Origin: an uncultured Campylobacter sp.
GTDB lineage: Bacteria > Campylobacterota > Campylobacteria > Campylobacterales > Campylobacteraceae
Reading direction: 5' to 3'
Assembly: GCF_938045775.1 (NCBI RefSeq)
Contig: NZ_CALIBH010000179.1
Location: 1 to 43,599, forward strand
Length of the DNA stretch: 43,599 nt
The notes below the pieces were generated by a model. It did not search any database. It saw nothing but the letters and a program-made list of their open reading frames with translations, and was not told the origin of the DNA. Position 1 is the first letter of the stretch. Each line of letters begins with the position of its first letter. A program made the translations under genes and the position numbers. Positions 43,394 through 43,599 of the stretch are shown here, piece by piece.

Positions 43394-43599
43394 GGCACGC
43401 CACCTTTCGTGCAGATCTGGAAATGGTCGTCATTAGGCATTAATAGATAAAATTTAACCACTGAAGTCAAAATAAATTCGCACGATTTTATAGCGCCTTG
43501 CCTACTTTTGCGGTAAAATTTCGCCGTTTTGATCTGCTCGTCTAAGCTATTGGCTGGCAAATTTTGCGCTTTTGGGGCGGCGGCTTTTAAAATTTCTCG

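Noticed and set aside
43372..43599. Minus-strand frame entering from the right edge
   Set aside because: Could be the end of a neighbouring gene, but it overlaps the start of the better supported 93-residue gene and shows no recognisable motif.

Overview
The window looks like a chromosomal segment of a Campylobacter with moderate G+C, of the C. gracilis / C. rectus / C. showae kind rather than C. jejuni. The reasons are the pervasive AAATTT/AAAATTTTA words, Mfd, DapE and Fbp of epsilonproteobacterial type, a MagIII-like glycosylase, and a mobB-fbp-small-Cys-protein block next to a lipoprotein gene, which I recall as the C. jejuni Cj0841c-Cj0840c-Cj0839c / Cj0842 arrangement. The genus is fairly secure; the species is a guess.

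Layout. (1) 1-4450: housekeeping repair operon: 3' part of mfd, a DUF815 AAA+ ATPase, a 41-codon ORF joined to both neighbours by ATGA overlaps, and a MagIII-like DNA glycosylase. (2) 4453-8544: two tandem, very AT-rich genes for large polytopic membrane proteins that look like GT-C glycosyltransferases; the second is frameshifted. (3) 8545-9271: AT-rich stretch with no convincing gene. (4) 9272-28536: a surface-polysaccharide locus read left to right with mostly overlapping genes: wecB, wecC, an O-acyltransferase switched off by a G9 tract, an MDR-Gfo/Idh/MocA fusion dehydrogenase, a PaaK/CapK-like adenylating enzyme, four GT4-type glycosyltransferases in two groups, a polysaccharide deacetylase, a SAM methyltransferase, a Wzx-type flippase, a heparinase II/III-family protein, ManC and a WbaP/WcaJ-type initiating sugar phosphotransferase. 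(5) 28537-30900: debris of RTX (GGxGxD) proteins, an unknown membrane protein and tRNA-Lys(CTT). (6) 31159-43393: core genes on both strands (SYLF protein, M23 peptidase, a RusA-like-tailed protein, Ogt, DapE, LysE-type exporter, MobB/Fbp/small Cys protein, lipoprotein, two hypotheticals), separated by unusually long non-coding gaps full of degenerate A/T-core repeats.

How the genes work together. WecB and WecC would make UDP-ManNAcA and ManC would make GDP-mannose. The sugar phosphotransferase would load the first sugar on undecaprenyl phosphate, the GT4 enzymes would extend it, and Wzx would flip it. The acyltransferase, deacetylase, methyltransferase and adenylating enzyme look like decorating functions. 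The GT-C-like proteins could add sugars on the periplasmic side. No Wzy, Wzz, ABC exporter or capsule export gene was recognised, so capsule versus LOS/O-chain cannot be decided here.

Most notable signals: the G9 phase-variation tract (11707-11715), which places the acyltransferase out of frame; the duplicated GT-C genes, whose first 80 shared residues are identical although the DNA differs at about 17 synonymous positions; the ATGA-linked micro-ORF; the 641-residue protein with a long low-complexity middle and a RusA-like tail; RTX remnants beside a tRNA; and periodic non-coding repeats. All calls come from reading the sequence; no database search was run.
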